From Mycobacterium sp. Z3061 (GTDB lineage Bacteria; Actinomycetota; Actinomycetes; Mycobacteriales; Mycobacteriaceae), in assembly GCF_031583025.1 (NCBI RefSeq), contig NZ_CP134062.1, positions 2,976,001 through 3,040,000 on the forward strand: DNA of 64,000 nt, given 5' to 3'. Shown here in pieces: positions 39,199 through 50,102 of this stretch. Each line of letters starts with the position of its first letter. Position 1 is the stretch's first letter. A program made the position numbers and the translations under genes. The notes under the pieces are model-generated. The model ran no database searches and was not told where the DNA came from. It saw nothing but the letters and a program-made list of their open reading frames with translations.

Positions 39199-40482
39199 GT
39201 GTCCGCCGAACTGAGCCAGAACCCTCGCGAGTTGCCGCTGTGCGCGGCTGACATCGACGGTGCGGCCAAGCGAATTGCTCCGGTGGTCACCCCGACGCCC
39301 CTGCAGTACAGCGACCGGCTGTCGGAGATCACCGGCGCGAACGTCTACCTCAAGCGCGAGGACCTGCAGGTGGTCCGCTCCTACAAGCTGCGCGGCGCCT
39401 ATAACCTGCTGGTCCAGCTTTCCGATGAGGAGCTGGCCGCCGGAGTGGTGTGTTCCTCGGCGGGCAACCATGCCCAGGGCTTCGCCTACGCGTGCCGTTC
39501 GCTGGGTGTGCACGGCCGCGTCTATGTGCCGGCCAAGACCCCCAAGCAGAAGCGCGACCGCATCCGCTATCACGGCCGTGAGTTCATCGAGCTGATCGTG
39601 GGCGGTTCGACGTACGACCTGGCCGCCGCCGCCGCCCGCGATGACGTCGAGCGCACCGGCGCCACCCTGGTGCCGCCCTACGACGATCTGCGCACCATGG
39701 CCGGTCAGGGCACCATCGCCGTCGAAATACTGGACGCCCTGGGTGACGAACCGGACCTGGTGGTGGTGCCCGTCGGCGGCGGCGGCTGCATCGCGGGCAT
39801 CACCAGCTACCTGGCCGAACAGACATCGAATACCGCCGTGCTGGGTATCGAGCCGGCCGGGGCCGCCGCGATGATGGCCGCGCTGGCAGCCGGCGAACCG
39901 GTGACTCTAGAGCACGTGGATCAGTTCGTCGACGGCGCCGCCGTGGCGCGGGCGGGAACGCTGCCCTATGCCGCGCTGGCCGCCGCCGGTGACATGGTGT
40001 CGATCACCACGGTCGACGAGGGCGCGGTGTGCACCGCGATGCTCGACCTCTACCAGAACGAGGGCATCATCGCCGAACCCGCCGGCGCGTTGTCCGTGGC
40101 GGGTTTACTGGAAGCCGATGTCGAACCGGGCTCCACCGTGGTGTGCCTGATTTCCGGCGGCAACAACGACGTGTCCCGCTACGGCGAGGTGCTGGAGCGC
40201 TCGCTGGTGCACCTGGGCCTGAAGCATTATTTCCTGGTCGACTTCCCGCAGGAGCCGGGTGCGCTACGGCGGTTCCTCGACGAGGTGCTCGGTCCCAACG
40301 ACGACATCACCCTGTTCGAGTACGTCAAGCGCAACAACCGGGAGACCGGTGAGGCGCTGGTCGGGATTCAACTGGGATCGGCTGCGGATCTGGACGGGCT
40401 GCTCGCCCGGATGCAGGCGACCGAGATGCACGTCGAGACGCTGCTGCCCGGGTCGCCGGCCTACCGCTACCTGCTGCTCTGA
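39199..40482 (+). CDS. ilvA: Threonine ammonia-lyase (threonine deaminase)
   Basis: A 427-residue PLP enzyme converting threonine to 2-oxobutanoate, the first step toward isoleucine. The PLP Lys is K63 in RSYKLRGAYNLL; SSAGNHAQGFAYAC and VVPVGGGGCIAGI are substrate and phosphate-binding loops. The C-terminal ~80 residues (HYFLVDFPQEPGALRRFLDE onward) form one ACT-like regulatory domain, so isoleucine feedback is likely. It starts at GTG 39199, 41 bases after plsB1; a CACCAT 8 bases before GTG could be a weak -10 box for a short-leader transcript. Confidence 0.95.
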   Translation: MSAELSQNPRELPLCAADIDGAAKRIAPVVTPTPLQYSDRLSEITGANVYLKREDLQVVRSYKLRGAYNLLVQLSDEELAAGVVCSSAGNHAQGFAYACRSLGVHGRVYVPAKTPKQKRDRIRYHGREFIELIVGGSTYDLAAAAARDDVERTGATLVPPYDDLRTMAGQGTIAVEILDALGDEPDLVVVPVGGGGCIAGITSYLAEQTSNTAVLGIEPAGAAAMMAALAAGEPVTLEHVDQFVDGAAVARAGTLPYAALAAAGDMVSITTVDEGAVCTAMLDLYQNEGIIAEPAGALSVAGLLEADVEPGSTVVCLISGGNNDVSRYGEVLERSLVHLGLKHYFLVDFPQEPGALRRFLDEVLGPNDDITLFEYVKRNNRETGEALVGIQLGSAADLDGLLARMQATEMHVETLLPGSPAYRYLLL

Positions 40483-40490
40483 GTTCTGTC

Positions 40491-40556
40491 GGCCGCGAGC
40501 GTGCGCGTAATGCCGGTGCCAGCGGCGTGTCGCTGTACCGGGGCGCACGTTCGGCC
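40491..40556. terminator. Inverted repeat between convergent genes
   Basis: GGCCGCGAGCGTGCGC (40491-40506) is complementary, with a 2-base bulge and one mismatch, to GCGCACGTTCGGCC (40543-40556). The arms lie between the ilvA stop and the PPOX stop. It could end transcription from both sides; the long 36-base loop makes it an unusual terminator, and it may instead be a dispersed repeat. Confidence 0.45.
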
Positions 40557-40560
40557 ACGC

Positions 40561-41205
40561 TTAGCGTAGGTATGACGGCAGCGGGGTAGCGGGATCCAGA
40601 TCGGAATCCGCAACCGCCGCGCCGGCGGTCAACCGCAGCGGCACCACGCCGGCCCAGTACGGCAGCGACAGGTCTTCGGCGTCGTCGGCCACCCCGCCTT
40701 CGCGGATCTTCGCTGAGACTTCGTTCAGGTCCAGCGCCAGCACTGCGGTGGCGGCGAGTTCGCGTGCGTTCGGCGCTCGACAGTCATCGGCCCGCCCGGC
40801 CCGGATGTGGTCCACCACCCCATGCAGCGCCCGCTGCTTCTCGGCGGCGTCCTCCACAATGCGAGCGGTGCCGACGGCGACGACGGAGCGGTAGTTCATC
40901 GAGTGGTGCATCGCCGATCGGGCCAGCACCAGTCCGTCGACCAGGGTGACGGTGACGCAGACCGGCATGCCGGTTAACCGGGCCGCCAACATGGGTCCGC
41001 TGCCCGACGACCCGTGGATGTAAAGCGTCTCGTCGATGCGGGTGTGGATGGTCGGCAGCACAACCGGCCGGCCGTCACGGACGAAGCCGAGATGGCAGAT
41101 CAACGACTCGTCCAGGATCCGGTGGACGGTCTCGCGGTCGTAGTGCGCGCGTTCCCGGTAGCGGGTCGGCGTGGTGCGGTCGGTGGGCTGGTACGCCGTG
41201 TTCAT
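40561..41205 (-). CDS. FMN-binding split-barrel (PPOX-like, NimA-type) protein
   Basis: A 214-residue flavin-nucleotide-binding protein: HYDRETVHRILDESLICHLG, DGRPVVLPTIHTRIDETLYI, SGSGPMLAARLTGMPVCVTV and SAMHHSMNYRSVVAVGTARI, the strand pattern of the pyridoxamine-phosphate-oxidase-like / 5-nitroimidazole reductase family. Its reaction is unknown. It is divergent from a MocR regulator with 40 bases between starts, an arrangement common for this family, which suggests control by, or a link to, vitamin B6. Confidence 0.82.
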   Translation of the reverse strand: MNTAYQPTDRTTPTRYRERAHYDRETVHRILDESLICHLGFVRDGRPVVLPTIHTRIDETLYIHGSSGSGPMLAARLTGMPVCVTVTLVDGLVLARSAMHHSMNYRSVVAVGTARIVEDAAEKQRALHGVVDHIRAGRADDCRAPNARELAATAVLALDLNEVSAKIREGGVADDAEDLSLPYWAGVVPLRLTAGAAVADSDLDPATPLPSYLR

Positions 41206-41228
41206 CAGCTTGCCTTCGCTATTGTTCT

Positions 41229-41260
41229 AGTACATAATATAAACCGTGCCAGTACAATAC
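41229..41260 (+). promoter_or_regulatory. Candidate MocR operator (direct repeat)
   Basis: AGTACATAAT (41229-41238) and AGTACAATAC (41251-41260) share AGTACA and are 22 bases apart, two helical turns. MocR-family proteins typically bind direct repeats. The pair flanks the AT-rich stretch before the regulator GTG (41246), so binding would also block regulator translation or transcription start. Confidence 0.5.
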
Positions 41261-42574
41261 AACATATCCGGCACCGGTGCCGAGTCAATAGCCGCCAGCG
41301 TCGAGGAGGGCATCTCCCTAGGAGCCCTGGCGCCGGGTGATCCGCTGCCGTCGATCCGGGACGTTGCGGCCCAACTCGGGGTCAACGCCAACACGGTGGC
41401 CGCCGCGTACCGTTTGTTGCGCGACCGCGGAGCGGTCGAGACGGCGGGCCGACGCGGTACCAGGGTGCGCAACCGGCCGGCGACCACCCCGCGGTCGTTG
41501 CTCGGCGTCGCGGTCCCCGAGGGCGCCCGCGACTTGTCGACGGGCAATCCGGATCCCGCGCTGTTGCCCATCGCCACCGCGCAGTTGGCCCCGGCCCGGC
41601 AGGACCGGCCGCTGCTCTACGGGCAGTCCGCGATGTCGGCCGAGTTGGTCGAGCGCGCCCGCGCGGACCTGGGTGCCGACGGGGTGCCTGCTGAGCATCT
41701 CGCGGTGACCAGCGGTGCGCTCGACGGAATCGAGCGAGTGCTCAGTGCCCACCTGCGACCGGGCGACCGCGTCGCGGTCGAGGATCCGGGTTGGGCTAAC
41801 CTGCTCGATCTGGTTGCGGCGCTGGGCCTTTCGCCGGAACCGGTGAAGGTCGACGACGACGGGCCGGTGGTGCTCAGCATGGCGCGGGCGCTGCGGCGCG
41901 GAGTGAAGGCCGTCATCGTCACCACCCGCGCGCAGAACCCGACCGGGGCGGCGTTGTCCAAGGACCGCGCCAAGGCGCTGCGCAGCCTGTTGGCCGGCAA
42001 GACGAGCGACGTGCTGGTCATTGAAGACGACCACTGCGCGAGGATCTCCGGTGTGCCGCTGCACACCCTGGCCGGGGCGACGCGACGCTGGGCTTTCGTC
42101 CGGTCGGTGTCCAAGGCCTACGGTCCGGATCTGCGGCTGGCCGTGCTGGCCGGAGATCGCCGGACCGTCGAGCGGGTGCATGGACGATTGCGGCTGGGGC
42201 CGGGGTGGGTCAGCCGGATGCTGCAGGATCTCGCCGTGCGGATGTGGTCCGACGATGCGGCGACCGAACTGGTCCACCAGGCCAGAGGGCGCTACGCGAA
42301 GAACCGCAAGGCGTTGCGTGACGCGCTTGCTGAGCGGGACGTGGTCGCGCACGGCCGGTCCGGGCTGAACGTCTGGGTTCCGGTACCGGACGAGACGGTC
42401 GCCATCACCCGACTGCTCAACGCGGGTTGGGCGGCTGCGCCGGGCACGCGGTTCCGGATGGACACTCCGCCGGGCATGCGGATCACGATTGCCGACCTGC
42501 AGGACGACGAGATCGAACCACTGGCCGACGCCGTCGCAGAGGCCATCCATGGCACCGGGCCCGCGAGCGTGTGA
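41246..42574 (+). CDS. MocR/PdxR-type regulator (GntR HTH + aminotransferase fold)
   Basis: A 442-residue regulator. The N-terminal winged helix (about 10-75) has SIRDVAAQLGVNANTVAAAY; the rest is a class I aminotransferase fold with TTRAQNPTGAALS and the PLP Lys in FVRSVSKAYGPDLRLAVLAG. MocR proteins sense PLP or amino compounds through this domain and act on neighbouring divergent genes. The GTG at 41246 lies inside an AT-rich promoter region with no ribosome site, so it may be leaderless or start slightly later. Divergent from the PPOX-like gene. Confidence 0.9.
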   Translation: MPVQYNISGTGAESIAASVEEGISLGALAPGDPLPSIRDVAAQLGVNANTVAAAYRLLRDRGAVETAGRRGTRVRNRPATTPRSLLGVAVPEGARDLSTGNPDPALLPIATAQLAPARQDRPLLYGQSAMSAELVERARADLGADGVPAEHLAVTSGALDGIERVLSAHLRPGDRVAVEDPGWANLLDLVAALGLSPEPVKVDDDGPVVLSMARALRRGVKAVIVTTRAQNPTGAALSKDRAKALRSLLAGKTSDVLVIEDDHCARISGVPLHTLAGATRRWAFVRSVSKAYGPDLRLAVLAGDRRTVERVHGRLRLGPGWVSRMLQDLAVRMWSDDAATELVHQARGRYAKNRKALRDALAERDVVAHGRSGLNVWVPVPDETVAITRLLNAGWAAAPGTRFRMDTPPGMRITIADLQDDEIEPLADAVAEAIHGTGPASV

Positions 42575-42575
42575 G

Positions 42576-42866
42576 CTAGCTGGTGGTGAGCAGCCAGAAG
42601 AAGACGAACGTGTAGATGGCGAAGTGGATGACCGACAGCGCCAGGCCGGCGATCGCCGTCACCCGACCGGGGACGTTGGCCTTGTCGGTCTGATGCAGCG
42701 CGTGAATTCCGAACGGGATCGTGACGAGCCAGCACGGGATGAAGACAACGACGTACTGCAGGATGCCCAGTACCGCGCTCATCACCGCGAGGCCGCTGAT
42801 CTTGGGGCCGGCGGCACGCTTGACTGCGGGGGCGGGGGCTGCCAACTGCGCGGCGATCGTCGTCAT
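42576..42866 (-). CDS. Small DUF4190-like membrane protein
   Basis: A 96-residue protein with two membrane helices (ISGLAVMSAVLGILQYVVVF and ITAIAGLALSVIHFAIYTF-like) around a short loop with HALHQTD, as in the DUF4190 family of small integral membrane proteins of unknown function. I chose ATG 42866 (MTTIAAQLAAP) over the longer frame to 42947, because the extra N-terminal codons are made of a palindromic repeat. It abuts the MocR stop by one base. Confidence 0.75.
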   Translation of the reverse strand: MTTIAAQLAAPAPAVKRAAGPKISGLAVMSAVLGILQYVVVFIPCWLVTIPFGIHALHQTDKANVPGRVTAIAGLALSVIHFAIYTFVFFWLLTTS

Positions 42867-42929
42867 GTGCACAGCGTCGGGCATAGCGCTTGAAGGATTC
42901 TTGGAGCCTTCGGATGGCGAGCGGGTGGT

Positions 42930-42985
42930 GAGCAGACGCAAAATCACCTCGGAGCGTACGCTCCCGGGTAATTTTGTGTCTGCTC
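42930..42985. repeat. Palindromic intergenic repeat, copy 1
   Basis: GAGCAGACGCAAAATCACC (42930-42948) faces GGTAATTTTGTGTCTGCTC (42967-42985): 17 of 19 positions pair, with an 18-base loop. The same arm sequence recurs at 43782-43841. It lies between the divergent DUF4190 and yaaA genes, upstream of the yaaA promoter. Confidence 0.75.
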
Positions 42986-43011
42986 GCGCGGGGGAGGTGA
43001 GGCCCGCCGAC

Positions 43012-43017
43012 TATCGT
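43012..43017 (+). promoter_or_regulatory. Candidate -10 box of yaaA (TATCGT)
   Basis: TATCGT lies 8 bases before the yaaA GTG with no ribosome site between, the same layout as dinX and bioA in this window. Confidence 0.4.
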
Positions 43018-43025
43018 CTGGATCC

Positions 43026-43805
43026 GTGATCGTGCTGCTACCGCCGTCGGAGACGAAGCGCGCGGGAGGCGACGGCCCACCCCTACAACTCGGCGACCTG
43101 AACTTCCCGGAACTGAATCCTCTGCGGTCGGAGCTGGTGGGGGAGCTCGTCGATCTTGCGGCGGACCCGGCGGCGAGCATGTCGGCACTGGGCGTGTCGG
43201 CCAAGCAGGTCGCCGAGATCGAGCGCAACGCGGCGCTGAAAGAGGCACCCACACTGCCGGCGATCCGCCGCTATACCGGGGTCCTCTACGACGCGCTGGA
43301 TATCGACTCGCTGCGCGGGGCGGAGGCCAGGCGCGCCTCGGCGCGGTTGTTCGTCGCGTCGGCCCTGTTCGGGCTGCTTCGCGCCGACGATCAGGTGCCC
43401 GCGTATCGCCTCTCCGCGACCTCGAAACTCCCGGGCAGACCCACGCTGGCCGCGCGCTGGCGTCCCCTGCTGGAGCCATTGCTCACCGAACTGGCCGAGA
43501 ATCACCTGATCGTCGATCTCCGCTCGGGTTCCTATGTCGCGCTGGGCGGAGCCCCCGGCGCCGTCGGCGTGAATGTGCTCGTCGAGTACCCCGATGGCCG
43601 GCGGTCGGTGGTCACCCATTTCAACAAGGCCCACAAGGGCCGGTTGGCCCGTGCGCTGGCCGTCACCCGCGCGGAGCCCGCCGATGCGGCCGCGGTCGCC
43701 GCCGTCGCCCGCAGGGCCGGTCTGCGGATTGAGCGCGCCGGAAATGATCTGACCGTCGTCGTTTCCGCGGCAGCTGACCCGGCGAACAGACGCAAAAACA
43801 CCTGA
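43026..43805 (+). CDS. yaaA: YaaA/DUF328-family peroxide stress protein
   Basis: A 259-residue YaaA-family protein: [15 protein letters not shown] at the start, PAIRRYTGVLYDALD, SALFGLLRADDQVPAYRLS, and FNKAHKGRLARAL near the end. In Escherichia coli YaaA limits free iron and DNA damage during peroxide stress and has a DNA-binding helix-hairpin-helix-like element; the mycobacterial role is inferred. GTG 43026 gives the conserved start. The final codons (ANRRKNT) come from a palindromic repeat shared with the convergent treZ. Confidence 0.85.
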   Translation: MIVLLPPSETKRAGGDGPPLQLGDLNFPELNPLRSELVGELVDLAADPAASMSALGVSAKQVAEIERNAALKEAPTLPAIRRYTGVLYDALDIDSLRGAEARRASARLFVASALFGLLRADDQVPAYRLSATSKLPGRPTLAARWRPLLEPLLTELAENHLIVDLRSGSYVALGGAPGAVGVNVLVEYPDGRRSVVTHFNKAHKGRLARALAVTRAEPADAAAVAAVARRAGLRIERAGNDLTVVVSAAADPANRRKNT

Positions 43806-43841
43806 AAAGGGCCGGATTACGGGGCTTTCGCGTCTGCTCGC
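43782..43841. repeat. Palindromic repeat, copy 2, spanning two gene ends
   Basis: GCGAACAGACGCAAAA (43782-43797) faces TTTCGCGTCTGCTCGC (43826-43841), pairing at 14 of 16 positions. The left arm is inside the yaaA 3' end and the right arm inside the treZ 3' end, so the element encodes the last residues of both (ANRRKNT and RADAKAP) and probably folds as a two-way terminator. Same family as copy 1 at 42930-42985. Confidence 0.75.
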
Positions 43842-45574
43842 GCAACACGGAGGATCGCAAACGAGTGGACGGGAACGCGGGTGGACTCCTTGCCCAACTC
43901 CGGGCCGTCCCAGGCCAGCACCAGCTCACCGGTGATCGGCACGGATACCGCGTCGGCACCGAGATTGCACGCGATCGCCAGACTCCCGCGCCGCAGCACG
44001 ATCCAGCGTTGATCCTCGTCATAGTCGACGACGAGGTGGTCCAGCCACGGGTCGGTGAAGTCGGGTTCGTTGTGCCGCAACTCAATGAGCTCCCGGTACA
44101 CCGCCAGCAGCCGGGCGTGCTCGCCGCCCAGGATCTCATCCCATTTCAGCTTGGAACGCTCAAACGTCTGCGGGTCCTGCGGGTCCGGGATCTCGTCGGC
44201 GTCCCAGCCGTGCTCGGCGAATTCGGCTTTGCGCCCATCCCGGGTGGCCTGGGCCAGCTCGGGTTCTGGGTGCGAACTGAAGAACTGGAACGGGGTGGAT
44301 GCCCCCCATTCCTCGCCCATGAAAAGCATTGCCGTGTAGGGAGATCCGATCACCAGTGCGGCTTTCACCGCCAACTGACCCGGGGTCAGGTTCTGCGATG
44401 GACGGTCCCCGAGTGCGCGATTGCCGACCTGGTCGTGCGTGCACGTGTAGGCCAGCAACCTGGTCGCCGGAATCCCGGTTTCCTCGGTGGTGTCCAGCGG
44501 GCGCCCGTGTCTGCGCCGCCGGAACGACGAATAGGTGCCGGCGTGGAAGAAGCCGTGCCGCAACGTCTGAGCCAGCGTGCCCACGGAGCCGAAGTCGCCG
44601 TAATAGCCCTGCCGCTCGCCTGACACCGCGGTGTGGATCGCGTGATGGATGTCGTCGGCCCACTGCGCGGTGAGGCCGTAACCGCCGCGGTCCCGCGGGG
44701 TGATCAGGCGGGGATCGTTGAGGTCACTTTCGGCGATCAGAGCCAGCGGACGGCCCAACTGCCTTGACAACCAATCTGTTTCGGTGGCGAGTTCCTCGAG
44801 CAGGTGTACCGCGGTGAGGTCCACCAGCGCGTGCACCGCGTCCAGGCGCAGGCCGTCGGCGTGGAAGTCGCGCATCCAGCGCAAGGCGCATCCGATGATG
44901 TAGCGGCGCACCTCGTCGGAGTCTGCGTCGGCGATGTTGATGCCTTCGCCCCATGGGTTGCTGGCCGAGGACAGATACGGCGCGAATTTCGGCAGATAGT
45001 TGCCGGACGGGCCGAGGTGGTTGAACACCGCGTCGATCAGCACCCCCAGACCGCGGGCGTGGCAGGAGTCGACCAGCCTGACCAGCCCGTCGGGACCGCC
45101 GTAGGGCTCGTGCACGCTGTACCACAGGACGCCGTCGTAGCCCCAGCCGTAGGTGCCGGCAAAGGAGTTCACCGGCATCAACTCGACGAAGTCGACGCCG
45201 AGATCCACCAGGTAGTCCAGTTTTTCGATGGCGGAGTCGAAAGTGCCCTCGGCTGTGAAGGTGCCGACGTGCAGTTCGTAGATGACCGCGCCCTCGACGG
45301 ACCGTCCGGCCCAGTCGCCATCGGTCCAGGCCGCTGCCGATGGGTCCCAGAGCTGGGAGCGTTCGTGCACGCCGTCGGGCTGTCGGGGGGACCGCGGGTC
45401 GGGCAGCACGGTGGAGTCGTCGTCGAGCAGGAAGCCGTAGCGGGCATCCGCCGGTGCGTCGACATCGGCGTGCCACCAGCCGTCGTCGGAGCGGATCATG
45501 GCGTGCACCGCCCCGTCGACATCAAGCCGCACCAGCCCGGGTTTCGGTGCCCACACTTTGAATTCAGTCATCAA
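43817..45574 (-). CDS. treZ: Malto-oligosyltrehalose trehalohydrolase
   Basis: A 585-residue GH13 enzyme that cuts trehalose off maltooligosyl-trehalose. N-terminal CBM48-like domain (FKVWAPKPGLVRLDVDG), then the barrel with GVLIDAVFNHLGPSGNY, GLRLDAVHALVDL (nucleophile Asp), LIAESDLNDP (acid/base Glu) and CTHDQVGNRALGDR (third Asp). It is the last gene of treX-treY-treZ and overlaps treY by 11 bases, as in Rv1562c-Rv1564c. With TreX and TreY it makes trehalose from glycogen-like glucan, needed for mycolate carriers and stress protection. Confidence 0.96.
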   Translation of the reverse strand: MMTEFKVWAPKPGLVRLDVDGAVHAMIRSDDGWWHADVDAPADARYGFLLDDDSTVLPDPRSPRQPDGVHERSQLWDPSAAAWTDGDWAGRSVEGAVIYELHVGTFTAEGTFDSAIEKLDYLVDLGVDFVELMPVNSFAGTYGWGYDGVLWYSVHEPYGGPDGLVRLVDSCHARGLGVLIDAVFNHLGPSGNYLPKFAPYLSSASNPWGEGINIADADSDEVRRYIIGCALRWMRDFHADGLRLDAVHALVDLTAVHLLEELATETDWLSRQLGRPLALIAESDLNDPRLITPRDRGGYGLTAQWADDIHHAIHTAVSGERQGYYGDFGSVGTLAQTLRHGFFHAGTYSSFRRRRHGRPLDTTEETGIPATRLLAYTCTHDQVGNRALGDRPSQNLTPGQLAVKAALVIGSPYTAMLFMGEEWGASTPFQFFSSHPEPELAQATRDGRKAEFAEHGWDADEIPDPQDPQTFERSKLKWDEILGGEHARLLAVYRELIELRHNEPDFTDPWLDHLVVDYDEDQRWIVLRRGSLAIACNLGADAVSVPITGELVLAWDGPELGKESTRVPVHSFAILRVARADAKAP

Positions 45575-47864
45575 GACGCTCCAGCAGCACCACGGGCAAC
45601 TCTCCGAACAGTTGGGCGGCCGACGTCGGCCCGCTGGCCATGGCGCCGGTCAACCGGTCGGTCCACGACCCTTCCGGCAACGGCAACACGGTGTCACCCC
45701 AGCCGGTGTCGGCAAGCGCTACCGTCCAGCGGGTCACCGCCACCAGGATGCCGGGACCGCGGCGGAACGCCACGATGTGGTCGGCGGCCTGACCGGCGGC
45801 GAGCACCGGCAGGTAGTCGCCGTGCAGGAAGCAGTCCGGCCGCGAGCGCCGCAGTCGAAGCGCCGTGGTGACCACCCGAATCTTGGGGTGCTGCAGGTCT
45901 TTCACCGCGCTGCGCCGGCTCGCATAGTCGACCTCGCGGCGGTTGTCCGGGTCGACCAGGCTGTCGTCCCACAACTCGGTGCCCTGGTACACGTCGGGGA
46001 TGCCCGGCACGGTCAGAGCCAGCAGCTTCTGGCCCAGCGCGTCGCTGGCAGCGTGCGGGTTGAGCTGGCCGACGAGTTTGGTGAGTTCACCGGCCACCGG
46101 CCCATCCAGCACTTTGTCCAGCCAGCCGCGCACGGCGTCTTCGAACTCCTGGTCCGGGTCGTTCCACGACGTGTGCCAGGCGGCCTCCCGGATCGCCTTC
46201 TCGGCGTAGGAATGCAGCCGGTCGCGCAACTCCCCAGTGACCTCGCCGCTCACCGGCCAGACGCCGAAAACGTTCTGCCACAGGAACTGTCCGGTCGCGG
46301 GATCGGGGGAGGGGGCATGGTTCTCCCACCTGCCGACGAATTCCGCCCACAGCGACGGCACCTGCGACAGCACTCCGATCCGGGCGCGCACGTCCTCGCC
46401 GCGCTTGGTGTCGTGTGTGGTCAGCGTCGTCATGGCGGCCGGCCACAGCCGGGCCCGGGTGGCCGAACTCTGGTGGAACTCGGCGGCCCCGACGCCGAAC
46501 CGGTGCGGCTCACCACCGACCTCGTTGAGCGACACCAGGCGGGCGTCGCGGTAGAACAGGCAGTCTTCGACCGCCTTGGCGGTCACCGCGCCGCACAGTT
46601 GCTGCAGGCGGGTTGCGGGCTCACCGCCGTGGGCCAGCGCCGCGGCCACCACGGCCAGCGCGGGTCCCAATTCCGGTTGCGCCGCCTGGGTTTTCGCCAG
46701 TGCGGTGGACAGGATCGCCGACAGTGACTGGTAGTCGCTGCGGTAGACGTCGATGTGCGTCAGCAGTGCGGCCACCGCGTCGGGCAACTGCGGATCATCG
46801 GCACCCGCGGTCGCTACGATGCTGCGCCGCAACCGGGCCAACTCGCTGCCCAGGGTGTCGGTCGCGGCGCGAATCTTGAGCTGCGCCAACATATCCGGCA
46901 TCGCGCCGTAGTCCACGCCCGCGGACTCCACGAGTTCGGTGAGCGCGGCTTCGCCCCTCGGGTCGATGAAGAGTCCGCCCACCTCCCGCAGCACGTCGTA
47001 GCCGGTGGTGCCGGCCACCGGCAGGGTCGGCTCCAGCGCCTCGTCGACGGCCAGGATCTTTTCGATCACAATCCACGCGTCGGGTCCGGCCAACTCGCGC
47101 AGCCAGATCAAATAGCTTGCCGGGTCAGCCAATCCGTCGGGATGGTCGATCCGCACGCCGTCGACGATGCTCTCGCTGAACCAGCGGGCGACTTCGGCGT
47201 GGCTGGCGTCGAAAACGCTACGGTCCTCCTGGCGCAACCCGGCCAGCGAGGTGATCGAGAAGAACCGGCGATAGCCCACGACGCCGTTGCGCCAGCCCAC
47301 CAGCCGGTAGTGCTGACGTTCGTGCACCTCAGGCCCGGTGCCGTCGCCGGTGCCAGGGGCGATCGGAAGCGCCAGATCCCCCAGTCGCAACAGGTCGCCG
47401 TCCACCGTCAGATCGGCCGCGTCGTCATCGGAACCCAGCAACGGCAACACGATTCGGCCCGCGTCGTCCAACGTCCAGTCGATGTCGAAGAAGCTGGCGT
47501 ATTCCGAGTCCCGCCCGTGTCGCAGTACGTCCCACCACCACGCGTTCTGCTGGGGCTGGTCGATTCCGACGTGATTGGGCACGACGTCGATCACTACGCC
47601 CATGCCGCGGGCGCGCGCCGCCGCTGACAACCGGGCCAACCCCTCGGGCCCGCCGAGATCGGAGGACACCGTCGTCGGGTCGGTGACATCGTAACCGTGC
47701 GACGATCCGCCGACGGCGGTCAGGACGGGGGACAGGTAGACATGGGACACCCCGAGCTCATCGAGGTAGTCCAGCAGGTTTTCAGCGTCGCCCAGGGTGA
47801 ACGCGAAGCCACTGGACGCGCCGCGTAGCTGCAACCGGTAGGTTGCCGAGACCGGAAAAGGCAT
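45564..47864 (-). CDS. treY: Maltooligosyl trehalose synthase
   Basis: A 766-residue GH13 enzyme that isomerises the reducing-end bond of malto-oligosaccharides to an alpha,alpha-1,1 link. Visible motifs: VSHVYLSPVLTAVGGSSHGY, VIDVVPNHVGID, DGVRIDHPDGL (nucleophile), IVIEKILAVDE (acid/base) and LTTHDTKRGEDVRARI. Length equals the M. tuberculosis enzyme within one residue. The start ATG 47864 lies 3 bases after the treX stop. Confidence 0.96.
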   Translation of the reverse strand: MPFPVSATYRLQLRGASSGFAFTLGDAENLLDYLDELGVSHVYLSPVLTAVGGSSHGYDVTDPTTVSSDLGGPEGLARLSAAARARGMGVVIDVVPNHVGIDQPQQNAWWWDVLRHGRDSEYASFFDIDWTLDDAGRIVLPLLGSDDDAADLTVDGDLLRLGDLALPIAPGTGDGTGPEVHERQHYRLVGWRNGVVGYRRFFSITSLAGLRQEDRSVFDASHAEVARWFSESIVDGVRIDHPDGLADPASYLIWLRELAGPDAWIVIEKILAVDEALEPTLPVAGTTGYDVLREVGGLFIDPRGEAALTELVESAGVDYGAMPDMLAQLKIRAATDTLGSELARLRRSIVATAGADDPQLPDAVAALLTHIDVYRSDYQSLSAILSTALAKTQAAQPELGPALAVVAAALAHGGEPATRLQQLCGAVTAKAVEDCLFYRDARLVSLNEVGGEPHRFGVGAAEFHQSSATRARLWPAAMTTLTTHDTKRGEDVRARIGVLSQVPSLWAEFVGRWENHAPSPDPATGQFLWQNVFGVWPVSGEVTGELRDRLHSYAEKAIREAAWHTSWNDPDQEFEDAVRGWLDKVLDGPVAGELTKLVGQLNPHAASDALGQKLLALTVPGIPDVYQGTELWDDSLVDPDNRREVDYASRRSAVKDLQHPKIRVVTTALRLRRSRPDCFLHGDYLPVLAAGQAADHIVAFRRGPGILVAVTRWTVALADTGWGDTVLPLPEGSWTDRLTGAMASGPTSAAQLFGELPVVLLERLDD

Positions 47865-47867
47865 ATG

Positions 47868-50066
<2,199 letters not shown>

Positions 50067-50102
50067 TAGACCTTATCCGTGTGGGCTGCCCTTGGTCGCC
50101 TG

